41,375 nucleotides of DNA, from assembly GCA_015490455.1 (NCBI GenBank), contig WFXU01000069.1, positions 1 through 41,375 of the forward strand. The letters run 5' to 3'. Shown one piece after another: positions 8,088 to 15,863 of the stretch. A program made the position numbers and the translations under genes. The notes under the pieces are model-generated. The model had not been told where the DNA came from. It saw only the letters and a list, made by a program, of their open reading frames with translations, and ran no database searches. The stretch's first letter is position 1. Each line of letters begins with the position of its first letter. This stretch comes from Hyphomicrobiales bacterium (GTDB lineage: Bacteria > Pseudomonadota > Alphaproteobacteria > Rhizobiales > Devosiaceae).

Positions 8088-10103
8088 CTAACTTTTTCCT
8101 GTCTGCCGTCTTTTTGCCTGCCGTCTTTTTGGTTGGCGCTTTTTTGCTTGGCGCTTTTTAGTTGGCTCACTTTTCCTATCACCTTTGGCCTTTGAGTCTT
8201 TGCCAGCGCTATTTTTATTCGCGTTGCTATTTTTATTTTCCGCTACATTATTTGCTCCAACTGCAATATCAGCTCCATTTGCGGTTTTTGGCTTTTTCTT
8301 AAAACTTGCCGCTATATTCTCTAATAAATTAACCTCCACCCCGTGCCGTTTCATAATAAAATATTGTTGAATAATTGAAAGGAAATTATTCCAAGCCCAA
8401 TAAATAACCAAACCAGCAGGGAAAGTTCCCAACATAAAGGTAAATAAAACCGGCATCCAAGCAAAAATTGCCGCTTGTGTCGGGTCTGGAGGAGGGGGGT
8501 TTAGCTTAAATTGCACCCACATTGTAATGCCCATAATTACAGGCCAGATTCCTATGGCCAAAAATGGTCCAATAAGCGGAACATTAGCAGGATCATAGGG
8601 TAATAATCCGAGTAAATTAAATATTCTGGTCGGATCAGGTGCGGCTAAATCCACAATCCAGCCGAAAAAAGGAGCATGGCGCATCTCAATAGTTACAAAC
8701 AAAACTTTATAGAGCGAGAAAAATACCGGTATTTGAATTAACATTGGCCAACAGCCGGAAAGGGGCGATATTTTTTCACGCTTATATAATTCCATTATCG
8801 CCTTTTGCTGCTCTAGCTTATCGTCCCTATAGCGGTCTTGAATTGCCTTCACTTCCGGCTGAACTTTACGCATGGCGGCCATTGATGCGTAAGAGCGATT
8901 TGCAAGCGGAAAGAAAATCGCTTTAATAATGACAGTAAGGCTTAAAATGGCTAGTCCAAAATTACCCAAAATCTCATTTAACCATCTAAGCACATAGAAC
9001 ATTGGCTTAGTGATAAAGTGAAACCAGCCCCAATCTATTAATAATTCAAATCTGTCAAACCCATATGTTTTTTCATATTTGTCTATAATTGATTCTACTT
9101 TAGCTCCAGCAAACATATAGCTTTCAAACTTTACATTTTTCCCGGCACCAACAATAACCGGCTGCTGACCAACAAAACTTGCCTGATAAATATCGGCAGA
9201 AATTGGTTTATTCCAGGAAAAACGGGCATTTATCGCTACATCTGCCTTTGGCATAATAATGGCAGCCCAATATTTATCGGTAAAACCCAGCCAGCCACCA
9301 TTTGAAGATGCATCAATTTGGATTTCTTCAACCAGATCATCATATTTTTTTTCAAGCAAATCCTCACCAAGAACCCCAATAGCTCCCTCATGTAAAATAA
9401 AGAAATTAGTTACATCCGGAGTGCCAATTCTTTGAACGCGCGAATAGGGGAAAAGAGCAATATCGCCATTAGTCTTATTTTCAACCGTTTGGGTTACGTG
9501 GAAAAGATAATTTTCATCAATCTCATATTTGCGAGAAAATATAAGCCCCTCGCCATTATCATAAATTAAAGTAACAGGAGAATCTTCTCTTAAAATATTA
9601 TTTCCTTTTACCTGCCATTGAGTTTTTGAATTGGGCAATTTTACTTCGGAACCAACAGCAACCCAACCCTGATCTATAAAATATCCATTTGGTCCATTTG
9701 CCGGAGAGAGATAGGTTATTATTGGTGAATTTTCATCAACTGTTTCGCGATATTTTTTCAGACTTAAATCATCAAGTCTTGCGCCGGTCAGATTAATTGA
9801 GCCTTTTATGGATATTGTATCAATTTGCACCCGCTCTGATGTTTTTAGCGCTTCTTCTCTGGAAGAAAATTGCGAACTAACATTTGTGGCTTGTTGAGCA
9901 ATATTAGTATTTGAGCCTGATGTTGGGGTTGGAAGATTTACCGCTTCTCCATTATTATTTACGTTATTATTTAATTGTTCGGCCTCAATTTGTGCCAATT
10001 TATTATTGCGCTCAATTTGCGGTGCGGCAACAAAATATTGCCATGCAAAAAGCACAATCATACTTAAGACAATGGCGAGAATAATATTGCGTTGTTCTTG
10101 CAT
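8088..10103 (-). CDS. yidC: Membrane protein insertase YidC
   Basis: A 671-residue protein. It has an N-terminal membrane segment (residues about 7-25), a low-complexity Asn/Gln linker, a large periplasmic beta domain (about 100-350) and a conserved five-helix insertase core. The core includes 'WGWFHFITKPMFYVLRWL', 'FPLANRSYASMAAMR', 'EKISPLSGCWPMLIQIPVF' and 'FPAGLVIYWAWNN'. YidC inserts and folds inner-membrane proteins alone or with Sec. The protein is longer than usual because of a C-terminal extension, Asn/Lys-rich then strongly basic, ending in four 5-residue repeats of the KKRQA/KRRQT type encoded by about 15-bp DNA units. Basic YidC tails are known to contact ribosomes. It starts 11 bases after rnpA, with no yidD between them. 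Confidence 0.96.
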   Translation of the reverse strand: MQEQRNIILAIVLSMIVLFAWQYFVAAPQIERNNKLAQIEAEQLNNNVNNNGEAVNLPTPTSGSNTNIAQQATNVSSQFSSREEALKTSERVQIDTISIKGSINLTGARLDDLSLKKYRETVDENSPIITYLSPANGPNGYFIDQGWVAVGSEVKLPNSKTQWQVKGNNILREDSPVTLIYDNGEGLIFSRKYEIDENYLFHVTQTVENKTNGDIALFPYSRVQRIGTPDVTNFFILHEGAIGVLGEDLLEKKYDDLVEEIQIDASSNGGWLGFTDKYWAAIIMPKADVAINARFSWNKPISADIYQASFVGQQPVIVGAGKNVKFESYMFAGAKVESIIDKYEKTYGFDRFELLIDWGWFHFITKPMFYVLRWLNEILGNFGLAILSLTVIIKAIFFPLANRSYASMAAMRKVQPEVKAIQDRYRDDKLEQQKAIMELYKREKISPLSGCWPMLIQIPVFFSLYKVLFVTIEMRHAPFFGWIVDLAAPDPTRIFNLLGLLPYDPANVPLIGPFLAIGIWPVIMGITMWVQFKLNPPPPDPTQAAIFAWMPVLFTFMLGTFPAGLVIYWAWNNFLSIIQQYFIMKRHGVEVNLLENIAASFKKKPKTANGADIAVGANNVAENKNSNANKNSAGKDSKAKGDRKSEPTKKRQAKKRQPKRRQAKRRQTGKS

Positions 10104-10114
10104 AGGCTCTTACT

Positions 10115-10510
10115 TTAATTTGTATTTGGTTTCTTATTTTTGTGATTTTTATGAATTTTGATTATTGAATATTTTAGGTCTCCAAGCAATTCATCAAAAG
10201 GCTGGCTAAGGGCTGCCCTTTTGCCAATTAGCACATAATCACAACCTTGTTCAAAATATTTTGCGTTTTTTCTAACAATTTCCCTCAAACGTCTTTTTAT
10301 ACGATTACGCTCAGGGGAGGAGCCAATTTTTTTGGTAACAGTAATGCCTATGCCCGCCGGAATAATTTTTCCCTCCATTGATGCGTTCAAATAGTCATTT
10401 CTAATCATTTGCAGGGAAAACCCCTTTTTGCCAACCCGCCTTCCCTTCGCGACACGCAAATATTGCTTTCTATTTTTCAGAGTGCGTAAATTAACTTTAT
10501 TATATGCCAA
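10115..10510 (-). CDS. rnpA: Ribonuclease P protein component RnpA
   Basis: A 131-residue basic protein. It has the RNase P protein signature in 'RNRIKRRLREIVRK' (the RNR motif region), preceded by 'GIGITVTKKIGSSPERNR', and N-terminal 'LKNRKQYLRVAKGRRV' as in alphaproteobacterial homologues. It binds the RNA subunit and aids maturation of tRNA 5' ends. The C-terminus ends in a Lys/Asn-rich tail. It lies 20 bases after rpmH and 11 bases before yidC, so it belongs to the same operon. Confidence 0.94.
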   Translation of the reverse strand: MAYNKVNLRTLKNRKQYLRVAKGRRVGKKGFSLQMIRNDYLNASMEGKIIPAGIGITVTKKIGSSPERNRIKRRLREIVRKNAKYFEQGCDYVLIGKRAALSQPFDELLGDLKYSIIKIHKNHKNKKPNTN

Positions 10511-10530
10511 TTTAATAATTGCAAAATCAA

Positions 10531-10665
10531 CTAGGCTGACAATTTCTTGCGACCACGCGCCCGCCTGGCATTAATAATTTTACGACCTGCCTTTGTTGCC
10601 ATACGGGCACGAAAGCCATGCCTTCTGGCACGCACTAAATTGCTCGGCTGAAATGTACGTTTCAT
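10531..10665 (-). CDS. rpmH: 50S ribosomal protein L34
   Basis: A 44-residue protein beginning [18 protein letters not shown] and ending RGRKKLSA. It is the standard bL34 sequence, with the MKRT(F/Y)QPS start and the [13 protein letters not shown] core. It is the first gene of the rpmH-rnpA-yidC-engB block. The start at 10665 is fixed by the invariant N-terminus. Confidence 0.98.
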   Translation of the reverse strand: MKRTFQPSNLVRARRHGFRARMATKAGRKIINARRARGRKKLSA

Positions 10666-10747
10666 AGAATATTCCGTAAAACACGGCTCCCATCAATGGT
10701 TGAAAATTTACCATAGCCAAAATATGGCCAACAGCGCTTAGTGCGAG

Positions 10748-10776
10748 CTTATATAAAACTATGCGCAAATCGTCAA
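10748..10776 (-). promoter_or_regulatory. Sigma70-type promoter of rpmH operon
   Basis: On the minus strand TTGACG (10776-10771) is followed after exactly 17 bases by TATAAG (10753-10748). It points into rpmH with a leader of about 75 bases, and it is the clearest promoter in the window. Confidence 0.8.
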
Positions 10777-10780
10777 CTCA

Positions 10781-11611
10781 TCAAAGCCGATAAAATTTGG
10801 CAATCTTATCCCAACCCTCTTTAGCATTTTCAACTATTGTTATTAAATCCATATCTTCCGGCGAAATTGTGCCCGCTTCCACTAATGCTTCAAGATTTAT
10901 CGCTTTTTGCCAAAATTCCTTACCAAACATTAATAAGGGAATTGGCTCCATTCTTTTTGTTTGAATAAGGGTGAGAGTTTCAAAAAATTCATCTAAAGTT
11001 CCAAAGCCACCCGGAAAAATTGCAACGGCCTTTGCTCTTAGTAAAAAATGGATTTTTCTGGTGGCAAAATAATGAAAATTAAAACAAAATTGAGGTGAAA
11101 TATATTTATTTGGTGCTTGTTCATGCGGCAAAACTATATTAAAGGCGATTGAAGGAGCCCCAACCTGTTTTGCTCCCAAATTGCCAGCTTCCATTATGCC
11201 TGGCCCCCCGCCGGTTACGACTAAATATTCCTTATAATCATGTTTTTTAGCGGCATTTGAGGCATATTGCGCAAATAGGCGCGCTTCTTCATAATAATGG
11301 GAGATTTTTTTCAAATTTTCTTTAGCCAATTTAGTTTTAGCTGATTTTGGCTCTTTACCCGGAGCAGGAATACGCGCACCGCCAAAAAGAACAATGGTCG
11401 ATTCAATATTATTATCCCTTAAAATCATTTCAGGCTTAAGATATTCAAGCTGAAAACGAACCCCTCTTAGAGCCTCTGAAGTCATAAAATCTTCGTCGGA
11501 AAAAGCTAAACGATAGGCTTTTGCCATTGTTTGCTCGGTTTGCACTAGGCGACGCGTTGCGTCAATATCCTGTCGCGATGATCTTAAGGGGGTGCGAAAT
11601 TGTTTGCTCAT
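10781..11611 (-). CDS. LOG-family protein (TIGR00730)
   Basis: A 276-residue Rossmann-fold protein of the LOG ('lysine decarboxylase-like') family. It carries the two signature motifs: GGGPGIMEAGNLGA (residues about 134-147) and PGGFGTLDEFFE (about 200-211). Family members cleave nucleoside 5'-monophosphates to a base and ribose phosphate; plant and some bacterial members activate cytokinins. The long form with about 70 N-terminal residues before the Rossmann core is common in proteobacteria and its physiological substrate is uncertain. The ATG at 11611 is chosen because GGAG lies 5-6 bases upstream; a longer frame to 11641 has no such signal. The stop lies just outside the rpmH promoter. Confidence 0.9.
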   Translation of the reverse strand: MSKQFRTPLRSSRQDIDATRRLVQTEQTMAKAYRLAFSDEDFMTSEALRGVRFQLEYLKPEMILRDNNIESTIVLFGGARIPAPGKEPKSAKTKLAKENLKKISHYYEEARLFAQYASNAAKKHDYKEYLVVTGGGPGIMEAGNLGAKQVGAPSIAFNIVLPHEQAPNKYISPQFCFNFHYFATRKIHFLLRAKAVAIFPGGFGTLDEFFETLTLIQTKRMEPIPLLMFGKEFWQKAINLEALVEAGTISPEDMDLITIVENAKEGWDKIAKFYRL

Positions 11612-11829
11612 AATTGCTCCATCACTAAGATTTACTATCAATCATAGGGTTTATAGGCTTATCAAAAGAGCAATCTGCCACATGAAAGTTAAAAGCTGGT
11701 TTGTTTATTTATTTTTCTGAATTGTTCGAGTGTTAATATCAAAACATCTATCAAAAATCGCATAAGGCTACGCCCGACCAGTCACTTGACCAACAATGGC
11801 GTATATAGTTTTTAGTGGCACAGCAAATA

Positions 11830-12288
11830 TTACATATTTGCTATATACCAATTGCCATTATTTTCGCGGCATGCCGTTCCTTTTTGCTCATATTTTTGTT
11901 TTCCAATGGTAACGGAATGGGTAAATTGGCGACAATCAAGCGAATTAACGCGTACATAGGGGCCAACAAAGACCTTCCCGCTAGCCCCTCTATCGCCTTG
12001 CCAGACCCTGGGAGCACCAACACGCCCAAATTGTAGAGCATAATATTGTGCACTTGCTGCCTCTGCTAATTCCTTTTTACTGAGTTTTTCGGCCGCTTCC
12101 TTACTTATGTAAGAGCTGATATTATTAGCTAAATTTGCGCTGGCTATTTCTGGTTGAACTTGCGAGCTGATGGAGGCAAAATCCGGAGTATTATCTATAT
12201 TGGCCCCATTATTTACGCCAAGGCGCGCACACGCTCCCAAAGAGAAAACCGCAATAATAATTAATATAATATTTTTAATATTTTTCAT
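11830..12288 (-). CDS. RT0821/Lpp0805-type surface lipoprotein
   Basis: A 152-residue protein. The N-terminal signal ends in the lipobox LGAC with Cys20, so it should be an outer-envelope lipoprotein. The C-terminal half has the family pattern: 'QYYALQFGRVGAPRVWQG', 'GASGKVFVGPYVRVNSLDCR', 'FTHSVTIGKQKYEQKGTACR' and 'NGNWYIA'. Two Cys residues in that half (in 'DCRQF' and 'TACRE') could form a disulphide. These proteins are predicted surface antigens of unknown role. It has its own promoter-like sequence at 12319-12346. Confidence 0.85.
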   Translation of the reverse strand: MKNIKNIILIIIAVFSLGACARLGVNNGANIDNTPDFASISSQVQPEIASANLANNISSYISKEAAEKLSKKELAEAASAQYYALQFGRVGAPRVWQGDRGASGKVFVGPYVRVNSLDCRQFTHSVTIGKQKYEQKGTACRENNGNWYIANM

Positions 12289-12318
12289 TGCTATAATTTA
12301 TCTTTCCAACGCTTAATC

Positions 12319-12346
12319 TCTATAAAATACGGCCAAACTTAGTCAA
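12319..12346 (-). promoter_or_regulatory. Promoter-like sequence before the lipoprotein gene
   Basis: On the minus strand TTGACT (12346-12341) precedes TATAGA (12324-12319) with a 16-base spacer. It lies about 30 bases before the lipoprotein start, downstream of the feuQ stop. Confidence 0.55.
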
Positions 12347-12372
12347 TCTATCCCTTAAAGCCAAATTTTGCC

Positions 12373-13740
12373 CTATTTTAACGCGGGTAAATCTATTTTA
12401 ACTAAAACTCCACCCATTTTTGAATGAGCAAAACTTAATTTGCCCGCATAAATTTTTATCAATTCTTTTACTATATCAAGGCCGATACCGCTACCAGAAA
12501 TTTTCTCATCAAGGCGAACACCGCGACGAGTAATTAATTTTAATTGCTTATCATTTAGTCCATTTCCATCATCTTCAACAATAATTTCCAAACGCGGTTT
12601 GGAATTTACTAAATATTTTTTAATGCTGATTCTTACTTCCGATTTGGCAAATTTACAGCCATTATCAATAATATTTCCCAATATTTCTTCAAAGTCCCCC
12701 TCCTCGCCACGAAACCAAATTTGCTGTTTTGGCGCGATTAATTTTATTGTGCAACTTGGGTAAAGCTTTTCCATAACGCGAGTTAAACGCAGTAAAACTT
12801 CACCTATATTTGTTTTTTTGCCAATAATGCTGGATCTGGCGCTCAATTGTGCCCTGTCCAAATAGGAGCTGACAATATTTGTCATTTTTTCTCCCTCCTC
12901 CAGCACAATTTTGGCTAATTTTGATTTGCTTGCAACCGCTTCATTACGCAAAACCGCTAGGGGTGTTTTTAGTCCATGCGCTAAATTACCCACCTGATTT
13001 TTTGCCCTTGCAACAATTTGTTCATTTGAGCGCAATAATTCATTGACTTCATCGGCTAAGGGGGCAATTTCTTTTGGAAAATTTCCCTCTATTTTACTTA
13101 TTTCACCCTCTCTGATTTTCTCAATGGCTTTACTGATTTTTTCAATAGGTTTAAGCGCAAAGCGCGCAACTATAGCGCTCATTATTGCTAACATTAAGCC
13201 AACTGCACCTAGTACAATTAAGGCCTGAGAGCGAAAAAGGCGCACCTGTTTGGCATTTTCGTCCAAATTGCCAGTTACAATAATATTATAACTCTCATTA
13301 TTAAAGCTGATTTTTCTCTCAATCATCATTATATTTGTGCCAAAGCCATCTTTTACATATGCTAAGCGACTATTATCTTTTTCAAAGGGAGAATTAATCG
13401 GGGGTAATATAGAACCAATAAGTGAGGGGGAGAATATTATATTCGCTCCCTCTGTTTCATCAATCTTATTATTCTTATTCTCCTGCACCTGCCAATACCA
13501 GCCAGATGCGGGGCGGTTAAATTTGGGAGAGGCGATAATATTGGAAGGAATTTTATTACTCTCTGTGGCAAGCACTGCTCCGGCCAGAGTTTCAAGGTGA
13601 AATTTTAGCTCTTCCTTAAGGGCATTATTAAGTGAATTTGAATAAAGATTAGAAAGTAATAGGGCGGTAAAAACAAGCGCAATAATTAGCCAGGCCAGAG
13701 AAAAACCAAATAGGTTAAAAGCAATAGAGCCCTTTTTCAT
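12373..13740 (-). CDS. feuQ: Sensor histidine kinase, FeuQ-like
   Basis: A 455-residue kinase. It has an N-terminal membrane segment (about 7-30), a periplasmic domain of about 135 residues, a second membrane segment (VLGAVGLMLAIMSAIVARF), HAMP, then a HisKA helix with phospho-His255 in NLAHGLKTPLAVLRNEA. The HATPase domain has the N-box NIIDNGCKFAK and glycine boxes VEDDGNGL and SGSGIGLDIVKEL. It follows its regulator by 7 bases. The second of two adjacent ATGs (13740) is chosen because GAGG lies 5 bases upstream. The FeuQ name rests on synteny with the highly FeuP-like regulator. In Sinorhizobium, FeuPQ controls cyclic glucan export and osmoadaptation; in this organism the target is unknown. 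Confidence 0.85.
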   Translation of the reverse strand: MKKGSIAFNLFGFSLAWLIIALVFTALLLSNLYSNSLNNALKEELKFHLETLAGAVLATESNKIPSNIIASPKFNRPASGWYWQVQENKNNKIDETEGANIIFSPSLIGSILPPINSPFEKDNSRLAYVKDGFGTNIMMIERKISFNNESYNIIVTGNLDENAKQVRLFRSQALIVLGAVGLMLAIMSAIVARFALKPIEKISKAIEKIREGEISKIEGNFPKEIAPLADEVNELLRSNEQIVARAKNQVGNLAHGLKTPLAVLRNEAVASKSKLAKIVLEEGEKMTNIVSSYLDRAQLSARSSIIGKKTNIGEVLLRLTRVMEKLYPSCTIKLIAPKQQIWFRGEEGDFEEILGNIIDNGCKFAKSEVRISIKKYLVNSKPRLEIIVEDDGNGLNDKQLKLITRRGVRLDEKISGSGIGLDIVKELIKIYAGKLSFAHSKMGGVLVKIDLPALK

Positions 13741-13747
13741 CATGGCC

Positions 13748-14407
13748 TCATTGCTTTTCAATCTGATAGCCAAGACCACGCACAGTTTGGATAAAATTCT
13801 TTGGAAGTTTTTTTCTTAAGCGCCCAACAAATACTTCAATCGTATTACTATCCCGATCAAAATCCTGATCGTAAAGATGCTCTATTAATTCGGTGCGCGA
13901 AATGACCTTATCAGTATGCATCATTAAATATGATAAAAGCCGAAATTCATGTGAGGTAAGCTTTATCGCCATACCATTAACACTAACCCTTGCTCGCCTT
14001 ACGTCAAGATGCACATCACCGATAATTATCTCATTTGAGGCATGCCCGGCAGCGCGGCGCACTAATGCGCGTAAACGGGCTAATATTTCCTCCATATGAA
14101 ATGGTTTAGCAACATAATCATCAGCGCCAGCGTCAATTCCCTGCACCTTATCGCTCCACCTATCGCGCGCAGTAAGCAATAAAACAGGAACCTTATTTCC
14201 ATCGCGCCGCCAGGCCTCCAATACGCTTATTCCATCCATAATTGGCAGGCCAATGTCTAAAATTATTGCATCATACGGCTCGGTTTCACCCAGAAAATGC
14301 CCTTCTTCGCCATCAAAAGCGACATCAACAGCATAGCCCTCAGTCAATAAAGCATCCTTAAGCTGCCTATTTAAGTTTTTATCATCTTCCACAACTAAAA
14401 TTCGCAT
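13748..14407 (-). CDS. feuP: OmpR-type response regulator, FeuP-like
   Basis: A 219-residue regulator. The receiver has an acidic pair in VVEDDK, phospho-Asp51 in ILDIGLPIMDG, a switch Thr in LLLTARDRWSDK and Lys in VAKPFHMEEILARL. A winged-helix domain follows, with 'KLTSHEFRLLSYLMMHTDKV', 'SRTELIEHLYDQDFDRDSN' and 'EVFVGRLRKK'. The stretch EHLYDQDFDRDSNTIEVFVG is characteristic of rhizobial FeuP. The ATG at 14407 is chosen over the GTG at 14419 since GGAGAG lies 6 bases upstream. It sits between a FeuN-like gene and the kinase, the order described for rhizobia. Confidence 0.9.
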   Translation of the reverse strand: MRILVVEDDKNLNRQLKDALLTEGYAVDVAFDGEEGHFLGETEPYDAIILDIGLPIMDGISVLEAWRRDGNKVPVLLLTARDRWSDKVQGIDAGADDYVAKPFHMEEILARLRALVRRAAGHASNEIIIGDVHLDVRRARVSVNGMAIKLTSHEFRLLSYLMMHTDKVISRTELIEHLYDQDFDRDSNTIEVFVGRLRKKLPKNFIQTVRGLGYQIEKQ

Positions 14408-14429
14408 CTTACTCTCCACCTTATAAACC

Positions 14430-14846
14430 CTATAAGACAGGGGAAGTTGCAGGCAAGGTCAATTTTGCTGCTTTGCCATTTTTTTTCAAAATTGAAAATT
14501 GATAGAATAATTTACCATCAATATTGCAAACGAAAATAGGGGGTAAAATTTTTGTGCTTTTTGCAATGCCGGCTTTAGAAATAACAATATTTAGGGGAAG
14601 AATTTTTTTATTAATAACGGCTTGCTGAATTTGCTTATCATTAAGGCAATTTTGTTTAGCAAAATTTATCTCTTTATTTTGCAATAAATTCTGCAATAGA
14701 TTTTGTGTAAGATTTGGCCCCAAATCCGATAGAATATTGGGGGCGGAATTAGGAAATTGCTGCGCAGGCGCAATATTTACCGATCCAATAATAGCGGCCA
14801 GAGCTAATCCTATCACCCCATTTATTAATTTCATTTTTCTTTTCAT
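14430..14846 (-). CDS. FeuN-like periplasmic protein (PepSY-like)
   Basis: A 138-residue protein with an N-terminal signal (GVIGLALAAIIGSVNIAPAQ). An Asn/Leu/Gln-rich stretch follows, then a small domain with 'CLNDKQIQQAVINKKILPLN', 'VCNIDGKLFYQFSILKKNGK' and 'KLTLPA', reminiscent of a PepSY fold; its two Cys could pair. It lies 22 bases upstream of feuP on the same strand. In Sinorhizobium meliloti a small essential periplasmic protein, FeuN, is encoded upstream of feuPQ and restrains FeuQ. Position and export fit that role, but sequence identity to FeuN is not shown, and the Asn/Leu-rich insert makes it longer. No strong ribosome binding site is visible; the ATG at 14834 is an alternative start. 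Confidence 0.65.
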   Translation of the reverse strand: MKRKMKLINGVIGLALAAIIGSVNIAPAQQFPNSAPNILSDLGPNLTQNLLQNLLQNKEINFAKQNCLNDKQIQQAVINKKILPLNIVISKAGIAKSTKILPPIFVCNIDGKLFYQFSILKKNGKAAKLTLPATSPVL

Positions 14847-15070
14847 AGGCAGGAATATATAGGATAAAATATGAACTGAAAATGAATATTATAATTTCTT
14901 TTTGCGCCTGCTTGTTTTAATATTGCATTAACTGTGTGGCGATTCATTATATTACTAATATTCTTAGGAACGGCCGCTTGCCCCCCTTTAGGATTTTTCC
15001 AAATTTCATGTGAAGCTTTAATATTACGTAATTTTGAATATTGAAGCTGCTTTAAGCAAAAACTTTTAAC
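14843..15070 (-). pseudogene. HicA-like toxin remnant without start
   Basis: Reading leftward in one frame from 15070 gives about 75 residues with the HicA pattern: 'VKSFCLKQLQYSKLRNIKAS', then 'SHEIWKNPKGGQAAVPKN' and 'NRHTVNAILKQAGAKRN'. The Ser-His pair, the Trp/Asn-Pro strand, Val-Pro and the ILKQAG helix are typical of HicA mRNA-interferase toxins. No ATG, GTG or TTG lies where the start should be; the codon before KS is GTT. No HicB antitoxin is visible on either side. The TGA at 14843-14845 overlaps the next ATG as ATGA. It is most likely a decayed toxin gene; use of a non-standard start cannot be excluded. Confidence 0.6.
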
Positions 15071-15075
15071 TATGC

Positions 15076-15855
15076 CTAAGCTCCCCCAATATTGCTCTTT
15101 ATTCCTTTGCGTAAAAATATAATGGCTAAAGCCTGTAAAACTAATTCCATTGCTGCTTGATTTTCAAAACCCGGTAATTCTATACCCGCAAATTGGATTA
15201 AGGCCGCCAAAAGCATAAATGCCCCCACAATATAAGTCTTATATCCTGAAAGAAAGTTCATTTTTTCTTTTTCCCTTACTGGTTGTTGAAGATTATTTAC
15301 TGAATAATATTTTGAATTTTGCGCCAGTTTCAGCGCTGCTTTTTCAATTAGATAAATGCGCCTTTTCCATCCCTTTGCAAAAATTTTGAAATGTTTTAAG
15401 CGGCGTAAGAAGGAAAGGCGCATTTGGCTGATTTTTTTAATAATTTTTAATAGGCCAACTTTCCTGACTTTCTCCTCCAACGCCCTAAGAGTTAAAGGGC
15501 CAATAATGCCGTCTTGCTTGGCTTTAACTAATTTTTGTAAAGTCTTAGCAGCCCTTTTTACGCCGCTATTAACCGCAAAATCAAAAAGAGATAGATCAAC
15601 CCCAAAAGGTAATTTATTGGCTGCAATTCTATCCCAATAAAGCGCTTTATATATGGCTCTTGCTTCACTTTTTTTTAGCGCTTTAACCTCGCTTTTTGCC
15701 AATTTCCAATATGGTTTAACTGCGCGCCAATTGGCTAAAGTTTTGCGGGTAATTCCCATATTAGTTGCCCCGCCCGGATCATATTTATTATCAACATAGC
15801 CACCCTCATGCTTAAAAATCTCGCTAACAGCGAAGTTAAAATTTTTTGCTACCAT
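15076..15855 (-). CDS. GTA endolysin (GH108) with C-terminal membrane segment
   Basis: A 259-residue protein. The N-terminal GH108 muramidase domain holds the EGGYVDNKYDPGGATNMGIT motif with catalytic Glu17. A peptidoglycan-binding type 3 domain follows (about 90-180, with 'DFAVNSGVKRAAKTLQKLV' and 'QDGIIGPLTLRAL'). The last 60 residues contain 'YKTYIVGAFMLLAALIQFAG' and 'VLQALAIIFLRKGIKS', membrane-associated segments often found as stand-alone or fused holin-like parts. It cuts peptidoglycan glycan strands to free particles. AGGT before the ATG supports the start, and it follows g15 by 8 bases. In R. capsulatus the lysis genes sit outside the structural cluster. Confidence 0.88.
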   Translation of the reverse strand: MVAKNFNFAVSEIFKHEGGYVDNKYDPGGATNMGITRKTLANWRAVKPYWKLAKSEVKALKKSEARAIYKALYWDRIAANKLPFGVDLSLFDFAVNSGVKRAAKTLQKLVKAKQDGIIGPLTLRALEEKVRKVGLLKIIKKISQMRLSFLRRLKHFKIFAKGWKRRIYLIEKAALKLAQNSKYYSVNNLQQPVREKEKMNFLSGYKTYIVGAFMLLAALIQFAGIELPGFENQAAMELVLQALAIIFLRKGIKSNIGGA

Positions 15856-15863
15856 TTTGTTAC

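Noticed and set aside
10580-10768. Minus-strand frame of 62 codons over rpmH
   Set aside because: It overlaps the certain L34 gene and its promoter in another frame.
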